Shown here: piece after piece, positions 47,830 to 60,160 of the stretch | How the letters are laid out: each line of letters starts with the position of its first letter | How positions within the stretch are numbered: the stretch's first letter is position 1 | Assembly (NCBI RefSeq): GCF_002127325.2 | Contig: NC_035447.2 | Coordinates: 30,935,249-30,999,248 of the forward strand | Direction of reading: 5' to 3' | DNA: 64,000 nt | From: Helianthus annuus | Taxonomy: Eukaryota; Streptophyta; Magnoliopsida; Asterales; Asteraceae | The notes under the pieces: model-generated | Seen by the model: only the letters and a program-made list of their open reading frames with translations | Told to the model about the DNA's origin: nothing | Databases searched by the model: none | Position numbers and translations under genes: made by a program

Positions 47830-48899
47830 CTCCCCCTTGACTATCCACATGATGGTATACTATTCTTTAATACGCTTGGTGATGTTGTCTCCTTAAAAAC
47901 CTTGCTAGGAAAACCCAGTGGGACAAAACCTCAGCTAAGGGAAAAAGAGTGCAGCGCGTATTGTCTCCCCCTAATACTTCTCGATTAGGTATGTTGCCTC
48001 ATTAAAGAAAAAGAGTACATACACTGTGTATATTATGGGTACGTTACTCCCCCTCAGTTTTACTTGTATATCTTGATGATGTTGAATCCAATCTTCTGTG
48101 ATAATTGCTTGACTTGATATTTGGCGTAGTCTTCTTTGATTTGGGTGTTGTTGTCTACATTGTCTTCATACAGTATAGCTTGAGCTTCTCTTGATCAACT
48201 CTAATCTACATACTTGTTAAATATGCTGAAATCTTCGACCTTCATAACTTGTATCTGGATTGAGATCGAACTCTATGCGAGTCTAATATATATCAATCAT
48301 AACCCAGGACACCATATTGTTCTTGTGGAACTATCCCGTGTCTCGAGTTTGTAAATATGTCAAATAATTATTTAATGCGCTTTATAATTCTGCCTCGTTA
48401 AAAACCATGCCAGGAAAACCCAGTAGGAAAAACTTAGTGAAGGGAAAAAGAGTGCAACATTTGAGATTAGAACTGTAATCTTACCAATACAACGTAATAT
48501 CAGATGTCGTCTTGTTTGCAAGATATGTCAATGCTCTGATCGCAATTAAGTATGGTACTTCTTGACTAAGTAGTTCAACATTCTTTTCTTGGGGTTGGTA
48601 AGAATATTTTTTCTATGTCAAGCGATCAGACAATCGTTCATATACTTAACGAATGAGCTTTTTCTATATAACATCTTCTAGATGTAGTCAGATTGATGAG
48701 CAAAAATAGTACATATATACTCGAAACTACAGGTCAAGGATAACTACACTTTGTAAAGGTCATTCAAAAATTTTCCTCTTTAGTTTGAGAGTTCCCTCTC
48801 GATGATGTTTACATTATCACTGTAAGAGTGAAATCTTGTTAAATAGATGTAGCTCATTTTATCAAAATTATACCTCTCTTTTCAGAGTATAGTCGACTG

Positions 48900-50640
48900 T
48901 ACCACATACGAGTAGTTTCCTTTAAGATTCATATATATAACACATATGGGGTTATTGTTTCATAATGCTTTGAGCATTTTTAATCCTTCATGGGTTTTCA
49001 TACATATGTCATTTGCAATTGTCTCGTACATGTATACGGTGATGACATCCATAAGTTGTTTTATCTGAAGTCATTCTGAGATTGCGAAGCCGCTTAAACA
49101 TCTAAAAATTATCGCATCCACTACAGGGGTATACGTTTCCTCGTAATCAACTGCTGGGATTTGGGAAAAATCTTTATGTTAAAATGCGTGCCTTACATCG
49201 CAAAAACTCATTATTTACGTTTCCTTTTATTTAAAGACACCCATTTATAACCTACTGGTTTGACGTCTATGGGTGTTCGAACTGCTGGTTCGAAAACGTT
49301 TAGTTTGTCGAGCAAATTTAGTTCAACCTTAAGTCATGTAGCCACTTTGGCTATTTGTGTGCGTACACTCTTGCACACTTTCTATATATGTAATCTTTTT
49401 TTTTCATCGATTACATCTATTGCTATAGCATAATCAAATATATCATTTTACACGTGTTTCGTCACGGTTCCATATTGTACTTATTTTGTACATAATTCAT
49501 CGCGATCTCATATTTGTTTGGTACTAGAGTTTCTTTTAGAACTCCATTAGCCTCTTTTGGGGTTTTGATAACAACCTTCTTTAAGGTTTAGTATGCAACC
49601 ACTTCTGGGGTTTTGTATGCAACCACTTATGGTGTTTTGTGTGCCACCTCTTTTGGGGTTATACCAACTGCGTTACTCTGCTCTTTTTGTGTTTGCGGGT
49701 TTTATCTTTTTGGAACCGATTTATCTCTCACAATTTATTAATATGATAATCATTTTGTGAGTACTTCCATTCGAGCAGATAAGTTTAAGCTGGTATATGT
49801 GACTTTGTCACCTTATTTGTGTTAGTGAATGCATCTTGTATTTCATTTGTTATTATTTGCAAATACATGCTCTTTCTTTTGGACTTCAGATTTGCATTGA
49901 CCACTTCAGGGGTCGATATATAATTTGATGCATTTTTTTTATGTTACCAGTCTTTCATTTTCTTGTCTCCCCCTAAGACTGGGAATACGATGTACATATC
50001 ACATTTTATATGTTATGGTGGTGCTATTGGTACATAGGCTGCACAACAAAGTATATAAAAAAAAGGAAACTTAGTTCTCTTCAGGAGAACAGTTGTAATG
50101 GGGAGTATTTGTGATAAGCAGTTGGTTTTGAATTGATATAATCAATCGACGAATTCCGTCTCGACTACGTATGCCTCTCACTATATTTCACATTGTGCCC
50201 AACAATGGTCCCTATAGAAGGGGTTGTCAAAGAACAGTGTTAAACCATGTAAAAAAAACAACGTTCCATAGTGTTGGGCATATGCTACATACAGGTAGCT
50301 AAAAACTCACATATAACCATGTATGAATGCCACAATCCACACAACTGTACATTTCAATGGTCCCATATAAGAGAGATTGTTTGTAGGAGTCTATTGCTTG
50401 GAAGGGCATAAAAATTTATTTGCCACAAAAAAAAAAAAAAAAAAACTAACTAAACATATGATAAGGCATTCTGGGAGCAATGTTTTTAGATTACTTAGAG
50501 GTGCTAAGGTACCGGTTAGCATGTTTGATTGTTTAGCATATCATGATGCTATCTTGATGACCTATTTGGTCATGCCATGTGGTGAACGTATAAATATTCT
50601 AGTAACTTCTGGTTACTCACAATATTTGATTTAATGGAAT
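48900..50640 (-). pseudogene. pol: Copia pol remnants (pre-integrase and reverse transcriptase)
   Basis: Reading the minus strand in shifting frames, WHDQIGHQDSIM near 50570-50535 matches the copia pre-integrase motif (WHDRLGHPG). Near 49290-49090, VGYKWVF and then IPAVDYEETYTPVVDA match the start of the copia reverse transcriptase, and further pieces (MDVIT.YMY, DICMKTHEG, RMWYSRLY) continue to about 48895. Stops and indels interrupt every domain, and the catalytic YVDD could not be found. Between 50850 and 53380 the element is very AT-rich with no recognisable gag. Confidence 0.7.
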
Positions 50641-50849
50641 ATTGTGGAAAATTAGTATCATTTCTAGTAACTTCTAATATAGTCTTCTGGCCATATTTGC
50701 TATATGATATATTTTAGATATTTAGTGCATTTTCTTTTACACCATTCAAAGGTGATGACTTTTCATTCAAACATAGTGGAAACTTAATAAATTTCTTCGG
50801 TATACATTAGAATATGATGCATTATGAATTACAAAATTCGATATCAGCG

Positions 50850-53400
50850 TGTAAACTATCGATGCTTTTCTGGAGCATTTAATATGCTATTAACACGTGA
50901 AATAGTATCAATAGCGTCTCTACCACGTGAAATATTATAGTTTTAGCCTTTGTTTAGAGGGAAAACATGTATTATTCATAAGGTTTTCCATCACTAGGCT
51001 ATATGTTAGCCAAAAACGCCAAGTGCGATGAACTAAAATTTGGGTTGAGCTTGAAAAATCATTATTAAAAACAAACGGGACTTTGTATACATTTAGGAGA
51101 ACTTCGGGTTCTCATCATTGATTTAGGATTCATGTGACCATCAACACTAACTCAAATGAATTATTATCTATCAATTTAAGTAACTAACATCAGAGTAGTT
51201 TACTTAAGCTAAAGCCCACTAATTATTTTCATAGTTATTTTTCATCATTTCCATGTGAGGGCACACTTCTAATGACTATATCAATGTCTATTAATATTTG
51301 TTTAGCAACAACAAGCAATTAGAAGAATAACAATACAATTAATTATGTTGACTATGCATAGCATTGTAACAAGCTGAAATATCAAATCACTAAAGCATAA
51401 CAATGTTTATCTCAACGTAGTTGTTTTGGTAACCAGCTACCAATGAAATTTATATTAATTTATTTAGCACATTTAACTTGTCAAAAGGCAATACACATAA
51501 CATATATGTTATCTAAAACAATGTGACCAACAGAAGTATTGCTAAACAAATGAAATCCGTAATATCTACCCATAAGCAAGTTATATGCATGTTAATTATT
51601 CACAATTTATATGCATATCAATTACATATATAAATCACACACAATCCTAGGACATTATACGTATACATATATGTGTGTGTGAGTGTTAAAGAGATTAAGC
51701 TCATATTAATTTGCTTGTCATGTCTAGAAAAAAAATATTAAAGATCATTTAAAGTAATAAGAATTAATCAAATTTCTAATTAAAAGATATTAATAAGAAT
51801 GAATTAAAATTAATAAAGAATGAATTAAATGAGAAAAAAATGATATTTAATGATTTTAATTTCTAATCATTAACCAACATCATATATATTAATATCCATG
51901 TTCATAACTCCATATAATTTCAGATTGTAATTAAATGGATATTAAAGATCATTTATAGTAACGTACTCATTTGTTTATGACGTGTTGTGTAATTTATGCA
52001 TAAATGTAACATGATATAGCCAATCACAAGTATATCATATATACACATATTTGTCACTATAGTTTAAAACATAAACAAATGTCACTATCAACTTTCTCGA
52101 TCATATAATAACATATGAATCTTTATTACTCGTAAATGAGCTTTCTTATACTAATAAATTTTGTTTCTCAAAAAAATATAACAGGCATCTTGAGAATTTT
52201 AATGTCATGTTAATTTGCAAATAATATCTTTTACCACACAAATATTTCATAGAATCAAATCACATATTTAAATATCAAATAACAACTAAAAGGCTTATAC
52301 AATTGCAATAACAATGATATACAACAAAATTAACTAAGTAGTTGTCATATTATAACATATTATCATATAAACATGTGCATTATGGTAAATTCATTAACAG
52401 AATTGCACTAATGATTATCTTCAAATATAACTATTAGACATCACCTTTTAATACAACTTGTATTTTGGTAATCATCATAAATTGTATAAATACTAATAGC
52501 AAAAACTAATTAATTGACCAATCAAAACTCATAACCATAATAATAAAAGCACATAATGATATCAAAACTCATAACCATAATAATAAAAGCACATAATGAT
52601 ATCAAAACTCATAACCATAATAATAAAAGCACATAATGATTTAGAATTTGTAATGTCTCTTTGAAACGTAATTTGTTGTATAAAATTTAGAACAACAATA
52701 AAAGGCTATTTAATTACTATTTATTAACCATAAAATATAATAAAAACAATTTATTAGAACAACAATAAAAGGCTATTTAATTACTATTTACTCATCATGA
52801 ATTAATGATGAGGAAATCGGAATTAATTTTATAATTAATAATATTCAATCCACACTTATAAGTTATATATTAGAACTTTAATTGAATTTATGCTATATTA
52901 ATTGAAACTAATATAACTTTAAAATATATATAAACAATATAATCAACAAGTAAATGCAAGATCATGGATATCATAATACAACTTTTCTTTTCAAGGTTTA
53001 TTTATTAAACATGCATAAAAAGAATTTATAAAACTATATATCAATTTCTAAACCAAGGAATAAGCTTGCAATATAACTAGCAAATAAATAAGATTAGACT
53101 TAATAAATTAATAACAAGTATTTTCTCATCGGGTTTCTGTAACAAGTGTTCATGTATATATTAAACTTATATTTCCTATTTTTTTTTCAATACCGTGATG
53201 ATCATTTATTCTAGAAAAGGTCATTGAAAACGAAAATGAAAATTATGAGTAGGATTTGAACATCCCCTGTTCAACCGACTTTCAAAAATCTCATTCTGGT
53301 TAACGATTATTCTTATCATGGTAAAATCAAGTTGAAAAGATAATGCATATTCAACAAGAAACAATATAGGTATAAGAGTAGTACCTTATGTAGATAAACA
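50850..53400. other. Extremely AT-rich copia interior
   Basis: No coding or inserted element with clear ends was recognised. It contains the tandem repeats listed at 52521 and a 33-bp duplication (AACAACAATAAAAGGCTATT plus flank) at about 52691 and 52758. Confidence 0.45.
52521..52640. repeat. Three perfect copies of a 40-bp unit
   Basis: ATCAAAACTCATAACCATAA followed by TAATAAAAGCACATAATGAT is repeated head to tail at 52521, 52561 and 52601. Confidence 0.95.
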
Positions 53401-53614
53401 TGTATGGTGGAAAAAAACTTTCCTTGAAATAACTAAAGAAAATAGTATCTCCATCACTTTTCAATCGCCATGTCTACGAAATCCAATCTTTGTTGGAAAC
53501 ACCTCGGGCCACCAAAACTTTTATCAAGAAAACATCATCAACGACATGGGTCAACCGAGACTTTAATCAATGATTAAAACCAATGATGATTCGAGCACTT
53601 TCGTGCTGATAACG

Positions 53615-53806
53615 TGTTGTATAATAACTAGAACCTATTAGCAATGTATATAAGAGAATGAGAGAATGGGAGATGAATTTCTTATTGATATATCTCATAC
53701 AAAATACATGAGCCACTATATATAGGCTACAACATTAATACAAACATAAATGTGACATGGGAGTTAGAAATGTGGATAGTCACTAATAATGGATGCATTC
53801 ATAACA
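53615..53806 (-). repeat. Copia 5' LTR
   Basis: 192 bp, adjacent to the primer-site-like sequence at 53600-53614. Confidence 0.92.
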
Positions 53807-55400
53807 AAAGGATGTTTTTGACAGAGAAAAATACAACAATTCATTATGCCATGTTAAAATAAATGAGAAATTACGAAAATTCCATAAATGAATTTCTAAA
53901 TCATATGTGGATATCATCAGATCAGATTTATTTTCCTTTGATGTATGGGCATCGAATAGACATGGGCTTTGGCCCATCGCAATACATACACCTCAAGCAA
54001 CTGGATCGAATATTAATTTTTGGGAGAGGATTACTATTAGCGGATGTAGAGACGAACAAAAAGAGGAGGCCGTCATATTATTTTATATATATCATACAAA
54101 GGGCGGCTGCCATATATCAGACGAATTGCTGCCATACGAACAGAGAAAAAACTTTGATTCAAGAAGGCGGAGTTATATATTTGTTCAAGATTCAAGGCAG
54201 CGATCAAGATTCAAGTCCGTGTTTGCAAATAGTTAGTGTTCATTTTTAATAGCTTTGTGTTTTTAAACTTGATACTATGGATTATTTATTATTTGAGGCT
54301 TGTTTCTTTTTAGTGGTTATATTTCTTGGCTAGTTCGTTTATACTGCCTAGGTTTGTGATGAACACCATGTTTGACTAATTATTTTTATTTGGTTTTTGG
54401 ATTTAATTGTGGATTAAATAATTAAAGAAAACAACTTTGGTTCTTATGATCTTTTGTATATGCGTATTTAATCTTGTTATTTGAATGGCTATTATCCCTC
54501 ATGTGGCTAGTTGAATGTCTTTCAAATAATAGTTGCATGCTAGGTCGATTACTGCGTGTCTTTGACTTTTAGATGGTTTGCTAGATGTAGTGATCTATAG
54601 GGGTATAGCTGTAATTTGAATAGGGTTAAGTGTTCTACCAATGTCGATAGCTGTGAGGTGAGAGGTTGTTGATTTGTCTTTAGTGTTAGATTGCTAGGGT
54701 TAGATACTTTGTGAGAAGATCCCCTTTGTTTCCCTTTCACTATTTGCTTACCGAGTCTAATCAGGAATCCATAGTTACCCTTGACTTTTGTGCTGTGAGG
54801 TAGATTGTCGAATAAGGGTACTTTATTGTTACAGTTGGAGATACCGTAAGGGAGTCCATTAACTGGTAGTTTAACGACTTTTTAGGTTGCCATAAGTGTC
54901 TCCTGGAGAAGGGTCTAAGGTCTTGTTTAGTTTCCTAGTAAGTTAGTATTTTAAGATCCCGGATCCACAATAGTTCCAAAGCCGATAGAAGTTGTCATAC
55001 ATGTGTAGGATTCTGACCTAGGTAGTGTACTTCTCATATCTGATCGTTTCTTAAGTTCTTGGTTTGTGTCGTAGTGCTTAGTCCGATTTAGTTAATTTAG
55101 TTAATTTTAATAAATTGCATTAGGTTATTAGAAACCCCCCCCCCCCCAACCCAAAAAAAAAACTTAAAAACAGTTAGAGTCGAGTCAGTCTTAGATAAGT
55201 TAGTCGAGTCTAGTAAATGTAATTAGAGAGTCTCGTGGGTTCGAAACTCGGGCTTGCTTTAGCTATACTGCACTGATCAGTACACTTGCTGGTTGTGTAG
55301 TCTAGGTTTTAGAGAGTCTGTTTTTTGTAAATTTAAAACTTAGCGTGTCTAGTTTAGGTTAATATTAGTTAGTTTTTATTTAACCACTTTTAGCACATCA

Positions 55401-55695
55401 ACAACCAATTTAACAAGATGTTGAAGAGGTCATCACTCTTTAATAGTGAAATGCTTGTAAAATTCGATCACTACCTTGAGTACTGAGAAGTTAACAATAA
55501 AGATAAACTTTTGGTGGATATCAAGGATTGAATGTATGTGTTAGTTAACACTCACCCAAACCACTATATATTCTTGTTTTGATATGCAATTCTCCTTTTT
55601 TTATTTTAAGCATAGATCATATGATTTTCAACTATGTAAGAATTTAACAAGAAATACTTTCCAACCTAGCAAGAATATTAAAATTTGTTATTCAT
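55401..55695. other. Right flank of the nested block
   Basis: It starts with the acaac duplication, then further units of the diverged 38-bp array seen at 13911 (to about 55480). Afterwards non-coding AT-rich DNA to the truncated gag. Confidence 0.5.
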
Positions 55696-56569
55696 TTAAA
55701 AACCCTCTAGGTTTCTATATATTATATGAAAATTTCTTATGCAGTTACTAGTTTGGTCAAAAGATGTATTAAAATTGTTACCTCCTAGTTGACTTGAAGT
55801 TGGTATTGCAAAAGTATATCTAGGATATGTCATGTCTGGTGTAATAGTAGGGCCAGAAGAAGCAATGGTCTGCATAGGGATGAAATCCCCTTCGTGGACT
55901 TCAAAGCTTCTCCATGATTGTCTTCCTGAGGATCCTTGATCTTGAAAGACATTGGGTCCTGGGTGGGTCTGAACTGTAGGTTTGGATGTGTGATCCATGG
56001 ATCCTTGAGGTTGAAATATCTCCATATATCCTTCTGGGCGGAGGAAGGATCCTTGTGTCTAGGTCATCGCCACTGATCCATGCTGATGAAGGGTCATCGC
56101 CACTGATCCATGCTGATGGATGGAGGATCCTTGAGGAAGGGTCATCGCTAGTGATCCTTGATGTTGAATGGAGGATCCTTGGGGTTGTGTGATGGAGACT
56201 CTGGATTGTTGTGCTGTAGTTGTTGGAGTGACAAAGTCCAACACCCTAGGCACCAATGGATACTGATCCTCTGCTGGCCTCTTTTGCTTCTTGATATCAT
56301 CAATCTCGTGAAGGATCCTCTGACTGGTTTTGTCTTGCTGCTCAATGTAGCTCTTCATCTGCGAAAACAAAACAGAAATATAACTGTTAGTATTAGTAGA
56401 AGAAGAACTAGTAGAAACTTTGGATCCTTGGAAAACTGATGATGTATTCTTTTGAGCATTATCTACATTCTTCTGAAACTATGGGGGAATAAGAGGTAAT
56501 GATGCACTGGTTTGAGATGAGGTAACCACCGTCATGGCACTTGAAGTGGATTTTCCCTGAGAAGCCATG
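55696..56569 (-). pseudogene. gag: Gag N-terminal region of the truncated element
   Basis: The frame starts at 56569 (MASQGKSTSSAMTVV) and is broken by a TAG near 56480. It resumes with FSQMKSYIEQQDKTSQRILH, then tandem repeats of about 12-14 residues (QGSSIHQHGSVAMTL, 56180-56060). A stop near 56058 and a continuation (RPEGYMEIFQPQGSMD) follow to 55696. The style is the variable N-terminal part of Tat-type gag. No capsid domain is reached before the truncation, so assignment depends on the primer site and LTR context. Confidence 0.5.
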
Positions 56570-56650
56570 GAGTTGATGATAATGAACAGAAATGAGCACA
56601 AAAAGGTTTTTAGAATTGAAGCACCACTTGCCCCACGGTGGGCGTCAAAT

Positions 56651-57203
56651 TGTTTTGGTCAAAAATCAGGTTAAGGATAATGTAACCAAATTTTGATTAT
56701 GAGGTAGAGTGCTAATGTGTATGAACAATTGTGTGATCAAAGTATAAAGTAAAAATGACAATGAACACCGATATTTATACGAGGAAAAGCCCTTGATCCT
56801 TGATAGATCTCCCGTATAAAAACAATAAGTAGTGATCCAAGTATAACTTCGGAAGATAATGAGCTTAATACAATGAGCTCGTTATCCGCTTATAAAAATA
56901 AAAACAACAAGATAACAAACAAAGAGAAAATGGTGCAAGTATCCCCATGTTCTCCATAACGGCTACACTTCTTCATGAACATGCGAATAGAGAGCATATT
57001 CTCCGAAGTATCAGCATAGACCACGTCCAATTCGTTATATTCTCGCGAATACAAGTTTTAAACAAAGGATACAATTGTTAGTAAATGTAAATAATAATAA
57101 GGATCCGTGATCCTCAGACTTCCTGCACCATCTGTTAAGGATCAGTGATCCATGCCAAATCTAAGGATATGTGATCCATAGTATTAAAAATTAACACCTA
57201 ACA
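56651..57203 (-). repeat. LTR of the truncated Tat-like element
   Basis: 553 bp with TG...CA ends. GGATC(C/A)GTGATCC-type motifs recur at 57098-57180. The single LTR prevents dating. Confidence 0.55.
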
Positions 57204-57371
57204 GTTACGGAAACCAAACAACTTGTAGTCTAGAGGTATTATGAAGTGCAGTAAAGACTAAGTTCCACGAACAAACCAACTACTACTTCAAATCAGCCTA
57301 CTAAACTGACCAAACCAGCCAATTATATTCATCACTATAACATCATAATGTAAGATCAAAGGAAGACTTAC

Positions 57372-58442
57372 AATTCTATCAACTACCACTTGGACATCTG
57401 AGTCAAAACCTCCTGTTTTTAGTTCTCTTGCTCTTTTCCACAACATTGCCCTGTCAATCTCCTCTTCCTCCAGGCCAGTTTCTTGCATCTAAATGTAAAA
57501 GAATAACAAAACTGATATAACATAAACAAATACAAGTGAACTATTGGGTTAATTAAATTCATACAATCTCAGCAGTGAGTCTGGCATATCCCTTTCTACT
57601 CAAATGATGATTGTATTTATGATGTGCACGGGCTTTCTTTGCTTTCTTACTTGTCTCCTGCATTAGAAACATTAAAATGTTTATATAACATTAGATAAAA
57701 AATGGGCTACTGAACAATACAAACCAAAAGGTTTAAACAAACCTCCCATTGTTTTGAAGTTCTTTGTGCAACAAATAGTTTCCAGTCTTCTTTTTTCAAG
57801 AACGGGTACTTAGGAGGAGGATTAAGTAAATTCTTCTTCTCCTCAGGGTCATCTTTTTGTGTCATAATGTAATCCCTGTATAGAGTATGTTTGAAGTTTC
57901 TCCACTTTGTCCCAATTGATTGTATAGTTTGCTTCCGGCTCTTTGGGCTAACCACAAAATGTGCTTGAAAATATAAAACAAACAAAATATTAAACAACCA
58001 GTTAACAATAGGGATGCACATATTCGGTAACCCTCCCATTAGTGCATCGGGCGCATCATGCATTATGTGCACAAAATGTGCCTGAAATAAGTAGAAGTTA
58101 CTGGCAATAGTTACTTTAAATAAACATAATTAGGTTGCTGAAATAAGTAGAAGTTACCACATGGCGCATTTTAGATGTTAGACTTACCATGACATATTGC
58201 CATAATTCTTCCTTTGTTTCCTTACCAACGTTCCTCCAAGTGGTATAAGTTATTGGAATCATAGTTCTTGCTACCAATCCCTCGAATGTAGAAAGTTCTA
58301 CCGATTCCTTTCCAACTGGGACACCTTTTTTATTGTACGTAATTATAACTTTCCCTTTACTAGCTTTTGACTTTATTGTCGGACCTCTTTGTGATTTGTT
58401 ATCTTCAGCATGATCCTGATCCGAGTCAGAATTCGATTCCAT
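57372..58442 (-). pseudogene. CACTA-associated transposase-24-type gene, 3' truncated
   Basis: Four coding exons with good junctions are visible. Exon 1: 58442-58188 (MESNSDSDQDH, ARTMIPITYTTWRNVGKET, donor ATG|GTAAGT; acceptor TTTATTTAG just upstream). Exon 2: about 57966-57743 (HFVVSPKSRKQTIQSIGTKW, KYPFLKKEDWKLFVA). Exon 3: 57657-57565 (KARAHHKYNHHLSRKGYARL). Exon 4: 57488-57372 (METGL-like start QETGLEEEEIDRAMLWKRA). This is the plant transposase (Ptta/En/Spm, transposase-24) family, a DNA-binding partner protein of CACTA elements in the nucleus. A piece between exons 1 and 2 duplicates GCACATTTTGTG (58082 and 57966). The gene stops short at the retroelement boundary, so the product would be incomplete. 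Confidence 0.75.
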
Positions 58443-60160
58443 GTCTAAATAAAAAATTGTTTTAACAAATACACAATAACTAGTTATAGCATGATGTGAA
58501 TGAAAATTAATTAAGAAATACACATTTTTTTAAGGAATCAGTTAACTAGTTACCAGCATAGCTAGTATACATTTAAGGAACAAAGTTATTATACATTTTT
58601 TTAAGGAATCAGGTAACTAGTTATCAGCATAGGTATATAACAATTACTATGATATAAAGTTTATATTCGAGATTTAAGGAACCAAATTAAAGTTTATACA
58701 GTTTATAAAGTATCAAGTTATAACAAGTCCCACCATTTCACAGTCAAGAAAAAGAACTCACAATTTGTTTACTATAATATTCTAACAACTTAACAAAAAA
58801 CTAGTTGGCATCAAGAAGATCAGTATCTTAGTTTACACTACAATTTGGTACGCGTCGAAACGGTTCGCGTCGAAACGGTTATTAAAAATAGAAATTAACA
58901 GTTAATAACTCAATTCAGTTCTTACGCTACCAAAAATTGGCATTCTAGTGAAAGGGGAAAGTAAAAAAAATATTATAACCCACAAAATGGCATTGAAATC
59001 CAGTATTTCAGCTTACAAAGTTTGTGGATATAAATAGAATAACAAAAGAAGGGATTTTCAATGAAAGTTAAAAGTCAAACCAAAAAGTCTGTTGGTTCTT
59101 GTGCAACAGATACTGAGTTTCCAATTCCACCCCTACAACATCATGTTTGGCTAATGGGGGTGCACTAGAAATTCAAGTCTGTTAGTAGACATCATGCGTC
59201 TGGTTGAAGATCCCAATTCTAACCGTGGCATAACTATTGAAGAAGCCCTCAACCACGCTCAGATAGAATCTGGGCGTTGGCAAGGAATATTGAATATTGA
59301 CTTACTTGAAATGTCCGACTTCATTGACTATATATAAATGACTTGAAATGTCCACTGTATGTAGAATATTGACTTTAACTACACCAAATTTCAACCTAGA
59401 ATCAGACAAAAACTTTTTTAAAGCCAACCCAACGCAATCTGAAAACCATTCCAACACGGACCCGTTTCAATCCAAACCCGTCCTGACCCGAACTCTCTCC
59501 GGCCCAGACCCTTTTTGACCCAAACCAAAACAACCTTTTTTCTAAATCGACCCGTTCCAAGCCGAACCCATTTTGACCCGCCATCCGACGTAACCCGACC
59601 AACTCGTTTTGCAAGGTATAAGTATCATATATATTCAAGAAGTGAATTTTTGTAACCCTAACCAAGTAAGTTCTCTATACAAGGTTCCTAAAACAGTAAA
59701 ATGACATAAATGTCACCCGAAATCGATTCATAGACAACAATACTCTAACAAGAGATTCATTAAACGACAAAGGAATTCCACCCGAAATCTGATACATAGA
59801 TAGTTTCAAAGTTTTTTTCATATCCAATTAACAAATTCTACCTAGACATTTCATCAAACATCTAGAGTGTGTCTCTAATGACCCGACAAATAACAAAGAC
59901 TTAGCTTCATATCACATACTAAATACTTATATATTATATCTATACACATAATAATATTAATAATAAGAAGAAGAACAAAATAACTTTGATACATATGTGT
60001 AATTCACTGTGTTGATACATTAATACATACGGTAAACATAAAATAACATTGATATTTCTTGAAGTATACCTAAATTTCAAACCTGAATGCAGATGTTCAG
60101 CATTTATCGGATACATAAACCCTAGAATTTAAGACGATTTGTTAATAGATTATTGGATGA
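58443..60160. other. CACTA interior, mainly intron-like, with a CCCGAACCCGT-rich patch
   Basis: If the donor at 60170 and the acceptor at 58443 are used, this is a 1.7-kb intron. Positions 59400-59600 are a degenerate repeat of GACCCGTTCCAA and AACCCGT types; the 87-codon minus frame there is an artefact. A small plus frame at 59194 is listed separately. Confidence 0.45.
59194..59337 (+). CDS. Small ORF of unknown nature (47 codons)
   Basis: The frame reads MRLVEDPNSNRGITIEEALN, then HAQIESGRWQGILN and a stop. Amino-acid use looks protein-like rather than random for this AT-rich region, and it is opposite to the CACTA gene. I do not recognise it. It could be a captured exon or chance. Confidence 0.2.
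   Translation: MRLVEDPNSNRGITIEEALNHAQIESGRWQGILNIDLLEMSDFIDYI

Larger units (their letters stand above)
47638..53806 (-). mobile_element. Ty1/copia retrotransposon, decayed interior but near-identical LTRs
   Basis: 192-bp LTRs at 47638-47829 and 53615-53806 differ by one base (47802-47803 region, ATAATC versus ATAGTC). TSD aaagg at 47633-47637 and 53807-53811. In element (minus) sense the LTR is TGTTATGAATGC to TATACAACA. A purine tract, CAAGGGGGAG, abuts the 3' LTR at 47830, and CACGTTATCAGCACG follows the 5' LTR at 53614 as primer-site region. Coding is riddled with stops. Confidence 0.9.
14276..55400 (+). mobile_element. Outermost nested element: old, coding-poor Athila-like LTR retrotransposon
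   Basis: TG...CA ends are flanked by acaac at 14271-14275 and 55401-55405. The 5' LTR (to 43586) and 3' LTR (46832-55400) are about 1.8-1.9 kb once insertions are subtracted. They are followed and preceded by a degenerate Athila-type primer site (43592 on, TTGGCACCTTTGCCGGGG) and a purine tract (46815, AAGTGTGGGA). The internal region is only about 3.2 kb, with remnants of coding. All other elements between 14597 and 53806 lie inside it. The two LTRs differ at many positions, marking it as the oldest layer. Confidence 0.85.
46832..55400 (+). repeat. 3' LTR of the outer element, split by two insertions
   Basis: LTR sequence occupies 46832-46914, 47435-47637 and 53812-55400. It provides uninterrupted versions of both sites disrupted in the 5' LTR. 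A C-run of about 14 and an A-run lie near 55134-55160, in the segment missing from the 5' LTR. The 128- and 109-codon frames at 53863-54249 are LTR sequence, not genes. Confidence 0.85.
55696..57203 (-). mobile_element. Truncated 5' end of a Tat-like LTR retrotransposon
   Basis: In minus sense the LTR runs from 57203 (TGTTAGGTGTTAATT) to 56651 (GACCAAAACA). The primer-site-like TTTGACGCCCACCGTGGGG (56650-56630) and then gag follow. No second LTR, pol or TSD was found to the left, so the element is cut off. Its insertion truncated the CACTA element to its right. Confidence 0.65.

Noticed and set aside
50377..50634. 85-codon plus frame with a lysine run
   Set aside because: It crosses an A-run and the antisense of the copia pre-integrase remnant; no independent support.
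52521..52640. CRISPR array
   Set aside because: The three 40-bp units are head-to-tail with no spacers, in plant nuclear DNA; an ordinary tandem repeat.
53863..54249. 128- and 109-codon plus frames as genes
   Set aside because: They lie within the LTR of the outer element and correspond to non-coding LTR sequence in the other copy.
59402..59665. 87-codon minus frame
   Set aside because: It results from degenerate GACCCGTT/AACCCGT repeats giving a periodic peptide; no family resemblance.
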